Below are positions 55,437-64,000 of a DNA stretch of 64,000 nt, in pieces; position 1 is the stretch's first letter; each line of letters starts with the position of its first letter. The translations under genes and the position numbers were made by a program. The DNA is from Teredinibacter franksiae (GTDB lineage: Bacteria; Pseudomonadota; Gammaproteobacteria; Pseudomonadales; Cellvibrionaceae), in the NCBI RefSeq assembly GCF_014218805.1, contig NZ_JACJUV010000001.1:744001-808000 (forward strand), read 5' to 3'. The notes below the pieces were generated by a model. It was not told where the DNA came from. It saw only the letters and a list, made by a program, of their open reading frames with translations, and did no database searches.

Positions 55437-55454
55437 TTTCTATTTTCCTCTTCC

Positions 55455-57476
55455 TTAAGGACATGACGCAGCGTTGGTACTGGAAAGGTTACCCTTGGGC
55501 AGGGTTACACCAATTTGATTGCCGTAATTGTCATACTCGTAGCATGTCACTCGGGTTTCTTGGGCACCTGCATGATTGTACGCAGTAACGCTTTCGCCTC
55601 GCAGCAACAGGTTGTTAGCCTCGCCACCCTCTTGCGGCCCATAGTGGTAGTCTTTTTGAACCAGATCTTGCGCTCCACCAGCACAGCCTACACTGCCACT
55701 TAACGCGTTAGAGGTGCGGCAGGACCACTCCTGCTTTAATAGCCATATGCCGTCATTGGCTTTCTGCATAGAGGTGCTTGTTTGATGTTGGTTATATTGG
55801 AAAAAGGTAGCAAAATACTCTTCCCACACATAGGTTGTTTTAGGGCGCACGCTTGCGCCGTTAATCTTTATGGCTGGCTGAGTAACGGTTTCCAGCTGAC
55901 CCGATTCGGCGTGGTAGGTATAGTCGGTTTGGTTGTTGTTTGCGTCTTTAACCCACAGGGGTTTGTTACAATACCTGAAATTCGTATCGTTACAGGTATC
56001 TGGATAGTCAGCCTGGCTTATATTAGTACCCTTGGAGGTAATGCGAACAAGATTGCCACGGCCACCGTCATCATCGCCGTAAATATAGAGTTTAGGTGGC
56101 CCGGAAATAGGCGTGTGCGATGTCACAAAATTACGAGAGCTTTCTTCATAAATAAACGTTCCTTTTTTACGCAGGACAACTCGCTCAAGCTTACCCGGTA
56201 AGGCGTTGTATAATTGAACCCTGTTGCCCGCGCTCTCCCGAACGGTATTGTAACCCCAATGACTGCCGCTGAAGGGTTCACCATAAACACGACTATAAGC
56301 CCTATTAGTGGCATTAGTGAGCCGGCCGGTTTTGGTCGATAGCTTCCAATACCACTGCGCCAAATGCATTCCGGGTCCGCCCCCCGGTGAAGGGCTAAAC
56401 ATGAAGCCATCGTTTTCATACTGGTAAGTGATATCAATAACACTGCTATTAGCTGATCTTATACCGACCAATCGTGGCGCGAACCGCTCATCGCCGGGAT
56501 GCCGGTTTAGGCAATACTCAGAAATACCTTCGTCTTCGGGCTGGGTGAAATAACAGGCGTCCTTAGTGTTGTAATGGTAATCGGTTACCCCACCAAACTG
56601 GTTGGTAACGGAAAAAACATTTTCTGCTCCATCGCTATAAAAGGAGTCCGGCGCAGAAGCTGGCCATGCAAAGCTGGCCGTGGGCCAATCTTTGGTAGTG
56701 CAAGCCTGGTCGGGTGCACAGTCGTTGTAGGCCAAATTGAGCGCGGATATTGATTTGGGGTTGTCTGCCCATGCGGTATAGGTGCTGGACTTATCATATT
56801 TCAGCATAAAACCGGTATTGGTCCAAACTGCACTGTGGTCTACGTAAATTGAGAAGCCATTAGGGTAAGTGATGGTGTCGATTCCTGCCTTACCCTGCAA
56901 ATATTTTATCTCGACCCCATTTGGATTTCTCCAGACTAAATCTCCGTTTGCCATATATTTTAAAGAATGCCTTTTATCGCCGATTGGTACAAAAGTATAA
57001 GAGTAATCCGATGCATTGATTTCGATAAAGCGCCCGATTAATACATCATTCTTTTTGAAGGCAAAGTCCTGGCTACCTACAGGGCCGGAGACGCGAATAA
57101 CAGGCACCTGCCTAATTTGAGTTTGGCCTTCTACCAGCTCAAAATTCAGAACACCATTGGAGTCTACTTCCAGGAGCCCATCCTGATGTTCATTCAGCAT
57201 TGTGAAATGTGGCATGCCGGAAAATTTGTCTCGATAACCTTTTCCGTCGTTAGCATCAAAATGGTTCGCAAATAATGAAATGCTGTGACTCAGCCCATAC
57301 TCCCCACCAATTGCAACAGTATTTAAACTCTGACTCACTTCTCCTGTGGCCATATTCACGCCCATGAAATCAGTTACCTCCACATCCGGTGGCGCGATAA
57401 CAGCTTCTTGCACCGCATAAGCCGACAGAGAGAAGGCGGAAAGAATAAATGCCGTAGCGCACTTTTTCAAATTCAT
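55455..57476 (-). CDS. YD/RHS-related secreted protein (N-terminal half of a split RHS system)
   Basis: 673 residues from MNLKKCATAFILSAFSLSAYA, a clear signal peptide; the open frame extends further upstream but without signal or family resemblance. The mature N-terminus (DFMGVNMATGEVSQSLNTVAIGGEYGLSHSISLFANHF) resembles the start of RHS proteins. Later parts carry WRNPNGVEIKYL, ITYQYENDGF and a closing YD repeat, VTCYEYDNYGNQIGVTLP. It ends where the next gene's repeats begin, so the two could build one shell. Confidence 0.75.
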   Translation of the reverse strand: MNLKKCATAFILSAFSLSAYAVQEAVIAPPDVEVTDFMGVNMATGEVSQSLNTVAIGGEYGLSHSISLFANHFDANDGKGYRDKFSGMPHFTMLNEHQDGLLEVDSNGVLNFELVEGQTQIRQVPVIRVSGPVGSQDFAFKKNDVLIGRFIEINASDYSYTFVPIGDKRHSLKYMANGDLVWRNPNGVEIKYLQGKAGIDTITYPNGFSIYVDHSAVWTNTGFMLKYDKSSTYTAWADNPKSISALNLAYNDCAPDQACTTKDWPTASFAWPASAPDSFYSDGAENVFSVTNQFGGVTDYHYNTKDACYFTQPEDEGISEYCLNRHPGDERFAPRLVGIRSANSSVIDITYQYENDGFMFSPSPGGGPGMHLAQWYWKLSTKTGRLTNATNRAYSRVYGEPFSGSHWGYNTVRESAGNRVQLYNALPGKLERVVLRKKGTFIYEESSRNFVTSHTPISGPPKLYIYGDDDGGRGNLVRITSKGTNISQADYPDTCNDTNFRYCNKPLWVKDANNNQTDYTYHAESGQLETVTQPAIKINGASVRPKTTYVWEEYFATFFQYNQHQTSTSMQKANDGIWLLKQEWSCRTSNALSGSVGCAGGAQDLVQKDYHYGPQEGGEANNLLLRGESVTAYNHAGAQETRVTCYEYDNYGNQIGVTLPKGNLSSTNAASCP

Positions 57477-57732
57477 TGCACGCTTTTCTGCCTTATATCT
57501 TGTTGGGCGACTAGGTGCCATTTTTATCAATTTTGCGTAGTTGTATGCGCACATTTTTGATCTATGGCCACCTGAATCGCTGCTTGAAAATTTATGTTTG
57601 AATTCGGCTTTTATGCTGTTGACGGATGCCACTACATATTCACTTGTAATTCGGAGAAAGACACTCATTATCTGATCCTTTGAAATTGTATATAGACTTA
57701 CGAGCACACAATGGACTAACGCTCGACCCCAA

Positions 57733-60135
57733 CTAAAAGCTAACGCTACTGCTACAGCCAAATTGATTACATGCCTGTAAATAAATTGGCGGATATGCTT
57801 GGGGATCTTTCACTATAGTAATTTCTGTCGTTCTCCCTCCATTTATGGTCATGGTAGTTTCACCGATTTCATCTGTGTATTTAAAAATGTAGTGCGAGCT
57901 GCCTGGAGCCTGGCCCCAACTAGCGATATACATATTTGGCGCAGGTGTACTAATGGCTAACCCAGTTGGTTTATCTGGGCTGGAGGGCGCCGGGCAGTCT
58001 TCGCCGCCACCACTCTCTTTGAGCGCTGTGCGGTTGCCTGCTGGGTCGTAGCAATAACCTGTTTTTGTACTCCCATCCTCCTTCACTTTAACCAAACGGC
58101 CCAATGGGTCGTACTGATAAGTGATATCGACAGGTTTGATGACCTTGGTTTTGAGTGTTGCAGTTCGCTCACTGGAGCACGCTTCAAGGCCCCCCGCGCT
58201 CACACATGCTCTAACCCGATGTTCGTACACGCCTGCAGATGGAACAGTAAACGTTTCGCTTGTTTTATCTCCAGTGTAGGCCAACGACCATTTTGTATCG
58301 GGGCTACGCCTGTACTCCAGCTGGTAGTAATGAACTTCGCCGCTAGCAGCCCCCCAACTTACTGTATGCTCACCATTGCTCGTGCCTGGAGGGGTAATAC
58401 TGGAGGGCATACCGGGCTTAACGGCAACATTTATATAACTTACTCCACTGTAGCCAGTACAGCCAATATTGTTACAGGCTCGCACTTTGTAACCGTAACG
58501 CCGACTTAGCTGGCTACTGTAACCTTTGGTGGTAGCCCCGCTGTTCTGCGCCTGACTAAAACTTCCACCATTAATATTTTGCCGTAAATCGTAGCTTGTC
58601 GAATTTGAAATTGAATTCCACGAAACGGGATAACTGCCATCGCTATCGCTACCGGCCAGAGTTATCACCGGTACGGTATTCGGTGCTGCTACAACGGTAT
58701 TCCCCGACGCTTTTTCACCGGAGCAGTTCTCGTAACTACCCTCGTACCTACAGGCTGCCACTTTATGGCTATAGGTGCCGGCGCTTAACCCTTCAAAGCT
58801 ATATGACTTATTTGACCCAGTGTATATATTGGTCCAATTTGAAGCGCTACTTTTTTTATAGTACAGCCGATACCTGTTTGGAGAACCGCTTGCAGACCCC
58901 CACGTAATTATGTAGTCACCATCATTGGTTGGCGGAGTATCAATACTGGGGGGAGTGCCAGGGGCAATTGCTACACTAATCTCTTTGCTGCCCGAGTACC
59001 CGGAGCAACCAATATCATTACACGCTTTCACCCGATAAATGTATGTACTACTCCCCTTTGGGGGAATGCTTAGCTGCGTTGCGGTTGTACTTGAATATTC
59101 AAACCAATTGCTATCGCCAACCTTTTTTTCCTGAAGAATATAGGATTTGGTATTACCTATCGAATTCCAGTAAACCGTGTAACTACCATCGCTATCTGTT
59201 GAAGCCAAATCAATAGAGGGCGAAGAAGAAGGCTTTGCAACGACGGTGGAACCCGATGAATACTTCCAAGAAGAGCAGGGCTCGTAGCCACTGACATTAT
59301 TGCAAGCTTTAACGCGATGACGATAAGTGCCAGCAGCAATTGAAGGAAATGATTTTTGGCGTGACAAGCCGCTATAGACAGCGACCCAGCCCGGCGTGTT
59401 CACCTTAAGGCGCTCCAATTCATAACTGGTCACACTGCCAGAAGAGCCATTCCAGCCAATTGTGTAGCTACCATCGTTTGTGCCCGGCGTTTCAATCGAA
59501 GAAGGAACGCCGGGAATTCGCGCCACTTTTATTGACTTTATGCCTGATGCACCTGAAAAAGCATTGCCGTTTGCTGCTTCAATCCTGTAATTCCAAACGC
59601 CATCAGCCATCCCTGGTCGCAACCGCGATGTTATCGAAGCAACGAATTCACTTTTACCCCAGTTACCGCCTTGTTTCTGTTCATACAATATAAAATTCGT
59701 GGTATGCGTGGGCTTGCTCCAGGAAACCGTATAGGTTCCATCGGAATCTGTCGTCGCTAAAGATAAAGTTGGTACAGCAGGCTTAGGCAGGGGTTTTTGA
59801 ACGTTAATCGAATCCAAATGCGTTGTTAGCGTGCCGTTTTGCGACCAATTTTTAAGCTTATAGTAGTAAACATTATTTTTTGATTTTACGATATTAAACG
59901 GGCCATAATTGTAGTAATTACCATCTACAATGGTTTTCCATACTCCGTTTTCTTGTTTTTCTTGTATTTGAAAAGTATACGCATCCTTGGAAACACTTAT
60001 ATTATATTCCCAGGAAGTCGAAGTGTCTGCCAGTATTAGCTTGGGGGCTGCCCAAGTGGGCATAGCAAAAACCACTACACCAAACACTAAAATTACGTAC
60101 AACCCAAAACGTACTCCCTTGCTCTCTTCGAACAT
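57733..60135 (-). CDS. Secreted FN3-repeat protein with an embedded YD repeat
   Basis: 800 residues. Signal peptide (GLYVILVFGVVVFAMPTWA) and about seven fibronectin-III-like modules alternating between two types, (L/I)ASTDSDGSYTVYWNS and TPPTNDGDYIITWGS, i.e. roughly three tandem two-module blocks. Then DITYQYDPLGRLVKVKEDGSTKTGYCYDPAGNRTALKE, a YD repeat, and a last FN3-like module. ATG at 60135 with AAGG 6 nt upstream is preferred to a TTG 13 codons earlier. First gene of the RHS locus; likely binds a surface or partner. Confidence 0.8.
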   Translation of the reverse strand: MFEESKGVRFGLYVILVFGVVVFAMPTWAAPKLILADTSTSWEYNISVSKDAYTFQIQEKQENGVWKTIVDGNYYNYGPFNIVKSKNNVYYYKLKNWSQNGTLTTHLDSINVQKPLPKPAVPTLSLATTDSDGTYTVSWSKPTHTTNFILYEQKQGGNWGKSEFVASITSRLRPGMADGVWNYRIEAANGNAFSGASGIKSIKVARIPGVPSSIETPGTNDGSYTIGWNGSSGSVTSYELERLKVNTPGWVAVYSGLSRQKSFPSIAAGTYRHRVKACNNVSGYEPCSSWKYSSGSTVVAKPSSSPSIDLASTDSDGSYTVYWNSIGNTKSYILQEKKVGDSNWFEYSSTTATQLSIPPKGSSTYIYRVKACNDIGCSGYSGSKEISVAIAPGTPPSIDTPPTNDGDYIITWGSASGSPNRYRLYYKKSSASNWTNIYTGSNKSYSFEGLSAGTYSHKVAACRYEGSYENCSGEKASGNTVVAAPNTVPVITLAGSDSDGSYPVSWNSISNSTSYDLRQNINGGSFSQAQNSGATTKGYSSQLSRRYGYKVRACNNIGCTGYSGVSYINVAVKPGMPSSITPPGTSNGEHTVSWGAASGEVHYYQLEYRRSPDTKWSLAYTGDKTSETFTVPSAGVYEHRVRACVSAGGLEACSSERTATLKTKVIKPVDITYQYDPLGRLVKVKEDGSTKTGYCYDPAGNRTALKESGGGEDCPAPSSPDKPTGLAISTPAPNMYIASWGQAPGSSHYIFKYTDEIGETTMTINGGRTTEITIVKDPQAYPPIYLQACNQFGCSSSVSF

Positions 60136-60408
60136 ACGATTCCTTTTCAGTCTAAAATAATTTATTTTTCTCAATACCGAGACTCACTGTAGTGGTCGAG
60201 GCCACCTTAGCCTCAACAAGCACTTCAACCGAGGATTAAACAGAGAATTAAAACAAATGTCTACATTTATACTAATTTTCAGTGATTACATTTGGATAGC
60301 TAAAGATACCAAACACGATTTCACATTTTATTAATCCGGGAATCCAATAACCCACTGCAATGTATACTTTAGCGCAGGTTTTTCATCTACCATTTTCTAA
60401 CGATTTAG
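60136..60408. other. Spacer upstream of the FN3-repeat gene
   Basis: AT-rich, no gene seen; should contain the promoter of the YD/RHS operon, which I could not pick out. Confidence 0.3.
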
Positions 60409-60642
60409 GAAACCTACCAAATACTTAATTGCTTAACGACAGCCGAAGTAGTTGAAGCAGGGAGTAGCGAAACGAAATTAGTTTTTGATGCAAAATCGGT
60501 AGGGGACAAATTACTTTTCAAAAGCCCCTTTCAAAGCTGCATAGATATTTATTACTCTGAGCGGTTTAGAATTCTTGTTGAAGACTGCGAGTTTGCAGGA
60601 GTTAATTTTGATACGCGGTTGGCGAGCCCTTATTCGGCATAG
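60409..60642 (+). pseudogene. Truncated immunity-like gene (Imm11/DUF1629-like)
   Basis: An open plus-strand frame of 77 codons from a stop at 60406 to TAG at 60640, without a start codon. It reads YQILNCLTTAEVVEAG...LLFKSPFQSCIDIYYSERFRILVEDCEFAGVNF, which matches my memory of the C-terminal half of Imm11-type immunity proteins (a phenylalanine/serine strand, then SERFKxxLExxxFxGVxF). These are partners of polymorphic toxins. 60,643-60,880 shows nothing further. Confidence 0.5.
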
Positions 60643-60880
60643 GCAGCAGCAATATCGAACCCCTCCCCACAATTAATTTTTATTGCCTCGAAACCATTGG
60701 TTAGCTGCAATAGAGCCAAAGACTTTCTGAAGTCGTCTACCGCTGACTATTAAAAGTATCTTTTGTGTTGCAGGACTTATTTAACCTACGGAAAAGTAAA
60801 AACTGAACCAGATGCCGCGACTAGCGGCAACACCAGCATGGCGCGAAAAAAATACAGGGACTTAGGCGCCCAAATCTAAC

Positions 60881-61618
60881 CTAAACCCACCCATTCCTTT
60901 CAAAGCGCCCATCGCCATGCTCCTGATCCAGGCTGTAATTCAACTGCTCAAGTCGGGAACACTCCATCTCAAACTTCTGCATGTAACCATTCCCTTCATG
61001 AAACTCCGCAACCATCCCCACCGGGTTCAAGGCACGGCTTGCCACATAATATAAAAGTGCCTGAAGGTATGACGGCGGTATATACACCGAGATCAATTGC
61101 GGTGCAGGTATTACCCGATGAATATCAAACGGGGGATGATCTCCTCGGTAAATAACTTTCAACAAATCAGTTTTCAATGTATCAGGTAAAACCAGTGAAT
61201 TGAACTCTGTCAGGGTAACTGCACTGGGGTTATCTGGCTTGTTGGCGTCCAACTCATCAAAGTGACCCACCGAACCCTTAGCATACACGCGCTCCACTTT
61301 CAGTAAATCGTTCTGAAACGGTACAGCCACAGAGTCCTGAATATAGCGGTTTTCAGTCGGCACCTCGGATTCAGTATTGCTCGTAGCATAATCCGCACTC
61401 AGGATATACGCCCGAACGTCAGGTGTGACACGTACAAGCAAACTACCCTCCCGAAGACGGAAGCGCGTGTAGAGCGCCGTAAGACCCAATTGAATATGCG
61501 AAGCAACCTGCTTACGCCGGCCCTCCGGTACGCTCAGTTGTGATTTCCCATCGTTACCCAAAATCACTTGGGAGAGTTCGCCATGGGCAAGCTGCGTAAA
61601 AATATCATTAAGCGTCAT
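60881..61618 (-). CDS. Phage protein, probably head-tail connector/adaptor
   Basis: 245 residues, soluble, mixed alpha/beta. The N-terminal ASHIQLGLTALYTRFRLREGSLLVRVTPDVRAYIL and the C-terminal YIPPSYLQALLYYVASRALNPVGMVAEFHEGNGYMQKFEMECSRLE recall structural adaptor proteins of tailed phages, but I cannot name the family. Its ATG lies 10 bp after a terminase fragment, the order expected in phage packaging regions. Confidence 0.6.
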   Translation of the reverse strand: MTLNDIFTQLAHGELSQVILGNDGKSQLSVPEGRRKQVASHIQLGLTALYTRFRLREGSLLVRVTPDVRAYILSADYATSNTESEVPTENRYIQDSVAVPFQNDLLKVERVYAKGSVGHFDELDANKPDNPSAVTLTEFNSLVLPDTLKTDLLKVIYRGDHPPFDIHRVIPAPQLISVYIPPSYLQALLYYVASRALNPVGMVAEFHEGNGYMQKFEMECSRLEQLNYSLDQEHGDGRFERNGWV

Positions 61619-61628
61619 TTACAGTGTC

Positions 61629-62384
61629 TCACACAATGTAGGATGAATAAGCGGATTCGTCGTCGTTTGCTGCGTCGCCCCACATGGGATCACCAGCATC
61701 TGTAAGTGTGGCTATCTCACTCGGGGGCATAGCGTGCATTAAGGGCAGCATGGAGATCGTATCAATGCCGTCGTCGTTTCGGCTTTTGAATCCTTCAGGG
61801 CAAACCAATTCCAGCTCTTCGACCAACTCAACCACTGCGGGGTGGTCTTTCATATCCCGTGGTAAATACACTTTACCAGCGTTAAACCAAGGCACGGTTA
61901 CGTTAAAACGCTGCATCTTATTGGTTGATGGCCGAATGCCTGGGTCGTTGTCGTTGTTATCCGAAGCCAGATGAAAATACACATTACGACGTATCATCTC
62001 GTCCTGAATCCATGGCATAAAGCCGCCCTGCTGTCCGGTGACTTCGATACCCACTGACTGAGGCTGGTATTTCTGAGATAGCCGAAACAAGTCATTGATG
62101 TTGGCGTCCATCAACTGCTTCTTGCACACACCATCCACCCAAAACCAGTCACGATTATTATTGTAAGCCCATACGGAAATAAACGAGAAGTCGGCAGACT
62201 GCTTATCTGATGTGGCAAAATCGGTGGTGATGTAGAAGTTAATTCGCTCACGGTTACGTAGCACTAAGTCCCAGCTGTACCAATGAATTAACTGAAACAG
62301 AAGCAGCAACCTTTCTTCGACATACAAACAAACTTTACGCCCCTCCCATGTATCAGGTACCCTTGCCTGTATAACGGCAGCCAC
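61629..62384 (-). pseudogene. Phage large terminase, nuclease half only
   Basis: 251 residues resembling the C-terminal RNase H-like nuclease domain of phage large terminases: INFYITTDFATSDKQSADFSFISVWAYN (first catalytic Asp in TTDFA), VGIEVTGQQGGFMPWIQDEM (acidic residue) and a late Asp (DGIDTISML). The N-terminal packaging ATPase (Walker A/B) is absent. In-frame stops lie right before the GTG at 62384, next to rsmE. Remnant of a prophage cut off at this boundary. Confidence 0.75.
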
Positions 62385-62406
62385 CTCTTATTAAGCCCTT
62401 CTCTAC

Positions 62407-63123
62407 ATGAATATTTTCCTGCTTGAATCTCACCAACGTCTCAATAGCGAATGCGCCCGTTTAACCCGAGCACAAAGCCAACACGCGCAAAAAATCCTGA
62501 AAGCCGCCGTAGGCGACCAGATTCGTATTGGCCTAATTAATGGCAACTTGGGAACAGCAACCATTACCTCGCAGGCGGAAGAAACAACCATTGCCATTAA
62601 TGCGCTGGACCAGGCACCGCCCCCCGTGCGCCCCATTACACTGGTGCTCGCCCTTCCACGCCCGCAAATGATTAAACGCATTTTGCAAACAGTTGCGTGT
62701 TTGGGGGTACAGAAGCTGTGTTTAATTCAAACGGCGAAAGTTGAAAAAAGTTTTTGGCAATCGCCCTCTGTTACAGAGGAAGAGATTCACAAACAGTTGT
62801 TATGTGGTTTGGAGCAGGGGGTTGCCACTCAGCTTCCAATTGTTGAAAAATACCCGCGTTTTCGCCCGTTTGCGGAAGATAGCCTGAGCGGGTTGAGTGA
62901 AGGAAAAAACCAATACATTGCTCACCCCGGCCCCTACGAAAACTGTCCGCGTTTGGGCAATGACGTTGCATCGATATTTGCGATTGGTCCGGAGGGTGGT
63001 TTTACCGAAAAAGAAGTGGCGTATTTCACTGACTGTAACTTTACGCCGGTATCGATGGGTGGCCGTATTCTTAAAGTGGAAACGGCGGTTACTGCGGTTC
63101 TAGCAACGCTTTACGGCGTTTAA
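62407..63123 (+). CDS. rsmE: RsmE, 16S rRNA m3U1498 methyltransferase
   Basis: SAM-dependent methylation of U1498 in 16S rRNA. 238 residues. PUA-like N-terminal domain (RLTRAQSQHAQKILKAAVGDQIRIGLINGNLGTATI) and SPOUT domain with LVLALPRPQMIKRILQTVACLGV, IGPEGGFTEKEVAYF and GGRILKVETAVTAVL forming the SAM knot. Divergent from the phage remnant, 22 bp away. Confidence 0.95.
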   Translation: MNIFLLESHQRLNSECARLTRAQSQHAQKILKAAVGDQIRIGLINGNLGTATITSQAEETTIAINALDQAPPPVRPITLVLALPRPQMIKRILQTVACLGVQKLCLIQTAKVEKSFWQSPSVTEEEIHKQLLCGLEQGVATQLPIVEKYPRFRPFAEDSLSGLSEGKNQYIAHPGPYENCPRLGNDVASIFAIGPEGGFTEKEVAYFTDCNFTPVSMGGRILKVETAVTAVLATLYGV

Positions 63124-63167
63124 TATTCAGGTTAGATAAGCTTCGAGTTAGCGAAGGTTCAAACGAA

Positions 63168-64000
63168 CTAAGTTTCGGCTGTTACCGAAATAATACGTTT
63201 TTCCAGTAATAATTCAAACGCATTAGGGGCGACCGGGCGACTCGCGAGATAGCCCTGATAGTATGAGCAACCGTACTGACGAACCAAATCCAATTGAGCG
63301 ATAGTTTCCACGCCTTCTGCAACCACCTCTAGCTCCAACATATTACCCATGGCACTAATGGTTTCTACTAGTACACGATCGTTACGGTCTTCGGTAATAT
63401 CGCGAACAAAACTCTGGTCAATTTTCAGTATGGCAACCGGTAGCTGCTTAAGATAACTAATAGAAGAGTAGCCTGTACCAAAATCATCTAACGCGAAGTT
63501 TATGCCCTGCCGCTGTAGGGTAGCCATAGTACTAATGGTTTCTTCGAGGTTGTGTATAACAATACCCTCTGTAATTTCCATCTCCAGCATTTCAGCGGAA
63601 AATTCCTCGCTGTCTAATACATCAATTACATCATCTACGAATTTTGAGGAACGGAATTGACGAGGGCTGATGTTAACGCCTAAGCGCATATCGCTGCTCC
63701 ACAGCCCCATGCGTTGCCATTCTTTAACCTGACGCAGAGAGCGCTGTAGAACCCACATACCCACTTGTACAATTAAACCCGATGTTTCCAGAATAGGGAT
63801 AAATTCTACCGGCGGCACCATGCCACGGGTTGGGTGGTTCCAGCGCATCAGCGCCTCTGCCCCCACAATTTTCCCCGTGTGCACGTCCACGCGCGGCTGG
63901 TAATGCAGGCTAAAGGCGTCGGTTTCCAACGCGCGGTGTAATTCACCTTCCATAACCAGTACATTTCGGGCTTTGTCGGCCATGTACTTATTGAAGAACT
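63168..64000 (-). CDS. EAL-domain c-di-GMP phosphodiesterase (N-terminus beyond window)
   Basis: The frame is open to the right edge. A Met at 63983 is internal, because in-frame sequence before it (FFNKY) reads as the usual linker after a GGDEF domain. EAL signature GAEALMRWNHP, then LGVNISPRQF, ITEGIV, LDDFGTGYSSISYLKQLPVAILKIDQSFV and VVAEGVETIAQL give the expected metal and catalytic residues (Glu, Asn, Asp-Asp, Lys, Glu), so activity is likely. Converges with rsmE. Confidence 0.92.
   Translation of the reverse strand, partial: FFNKYMADKARNVLVMEGELHRALETDAFSLHYQPRVDVHTGKIVGAEALMRWNHPTRGMVPPVEFIPILETSGLIVQVGMWVLQRSLRQVKEWQRMGLWSSDMRLGVNISPRQFRSSKFVDDVIDVLDSEEFSAEMLEMEITEGIVIHNLEETISTMATLQRQGINFALDDFGTGYSSISYLKQLPVAILKIDQSFVRDITEDRNDRVLVETISAMGNMLELEVVAEGVETIAQLDLVRQYGCSYYQGYLASRPVAPNAFELLLEKRIISVTAET

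Noticed and set aside
55437..55454. The two YD/RHS genes as one gene broken by a frameshift
   Set aside because: The first ends with a normal stop; the second has its own ATG and a full signal peptide after an 18-bp gap, so they are two exported proteins.
57477..57761. N-terminal 95-codon extension of the first YD protein
   Set aside because: Precedes a clear signal peptide, overlaps the previous gene's end, and has no family resemblance.

Overview
The window is gammaproteobacterial chromosome. The order of the polar-flagellum genes (fliC-flaG-fliD-fliS-fliS'-fliT-like-fleQ, fleS-fleR-fliEFGHI, and flgA-cheV-cheR next to flgBCDEFGHIJKL) matches that known from Pseudomonas and marine relatives. 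The moderate GC content, the lipoprotein with carbohydrate-binding-like domains behind a long Glu-Pro-Thr linker, and the enlarged axial proteins suggest a marine Cellvibrionales-type bacterium. The genus is inference.

Positions 1-39,793 form one almost unbroken flagellar/chemotaxis region. From the left edge, on the minus strand: fliI (cut), fliH, fliG, fliF, fliE, a small unknown gene, the two-component pair fleR/fleS, purC (a housekeeping gene inside the cluster), master regulator fleQ, a FliT-like chaperone, two fliS paralogues, fliD, flaG, two flagellins, flgL, flgK, flgJ, flgI, flgH, flgG, flgF, flgE, flgD, flgC, flgB, cheR and cheV. Then flgA, flgM and flgN run on the plus strand. By eye I find well-spaced GG-N10-GC sigma-54 promoters before fliE, fleS, fliC1, flgL, flgF, flgB and flgA. 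I find sigma-28 promoters with exact 15-nt spacers before fliC2 and flgM. This gives a readable cascade FleQ -> FleSR -> structural genes -> FliA/FlgM. FlgE, FlgK, FliD and both flagellins are much longer than in E. coli or P. aeruginosa.

Positions 39,800-47,050 hold an M13 peptidase lipoprotein, tRNA-Arg(CCT), a thiol-redox trio (Zn-ribbon, AhpD-like, DsbB), and a sigma-54 activator with a Cys-rich PAS domain. The activator is divergent from a NifX-like protein and a metallo-beta-lactamase-fold protein. Their shared spacer holds two palindromes and a sigma-54 promoter.

Positions 47,050-52,480 are plastic. They contain a CBM-like lipoprotein with a 12-bp minisatellite, a REP-associated HUH transposase (RAYT), a duplicated 3' end of the metallohydrolase gene, a RelE/NadS-type toxin-antitoxin pair, the tail of a tyrosine recombinase, and an array of five almost identical ~182-bp units. 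Two of these units are preceded by truncated 3' ends of the transposase gene.

Positions 52,480-60,650 hold a secreted YD/RHS locus: an FN3-repeat protein, two consecutive YD-repeat proteins each with its own signal peptide, a small membrane protein as candidate immunity protein, and a remnant resembling an Imm11-type immunity gene. Positions 60,880-62,384 are a phage remnant (nuclease half of a large terminase plus one likely structural gene). The window ends with rsmE and the EAL part of a c-di-GMP phosphodiesterase.
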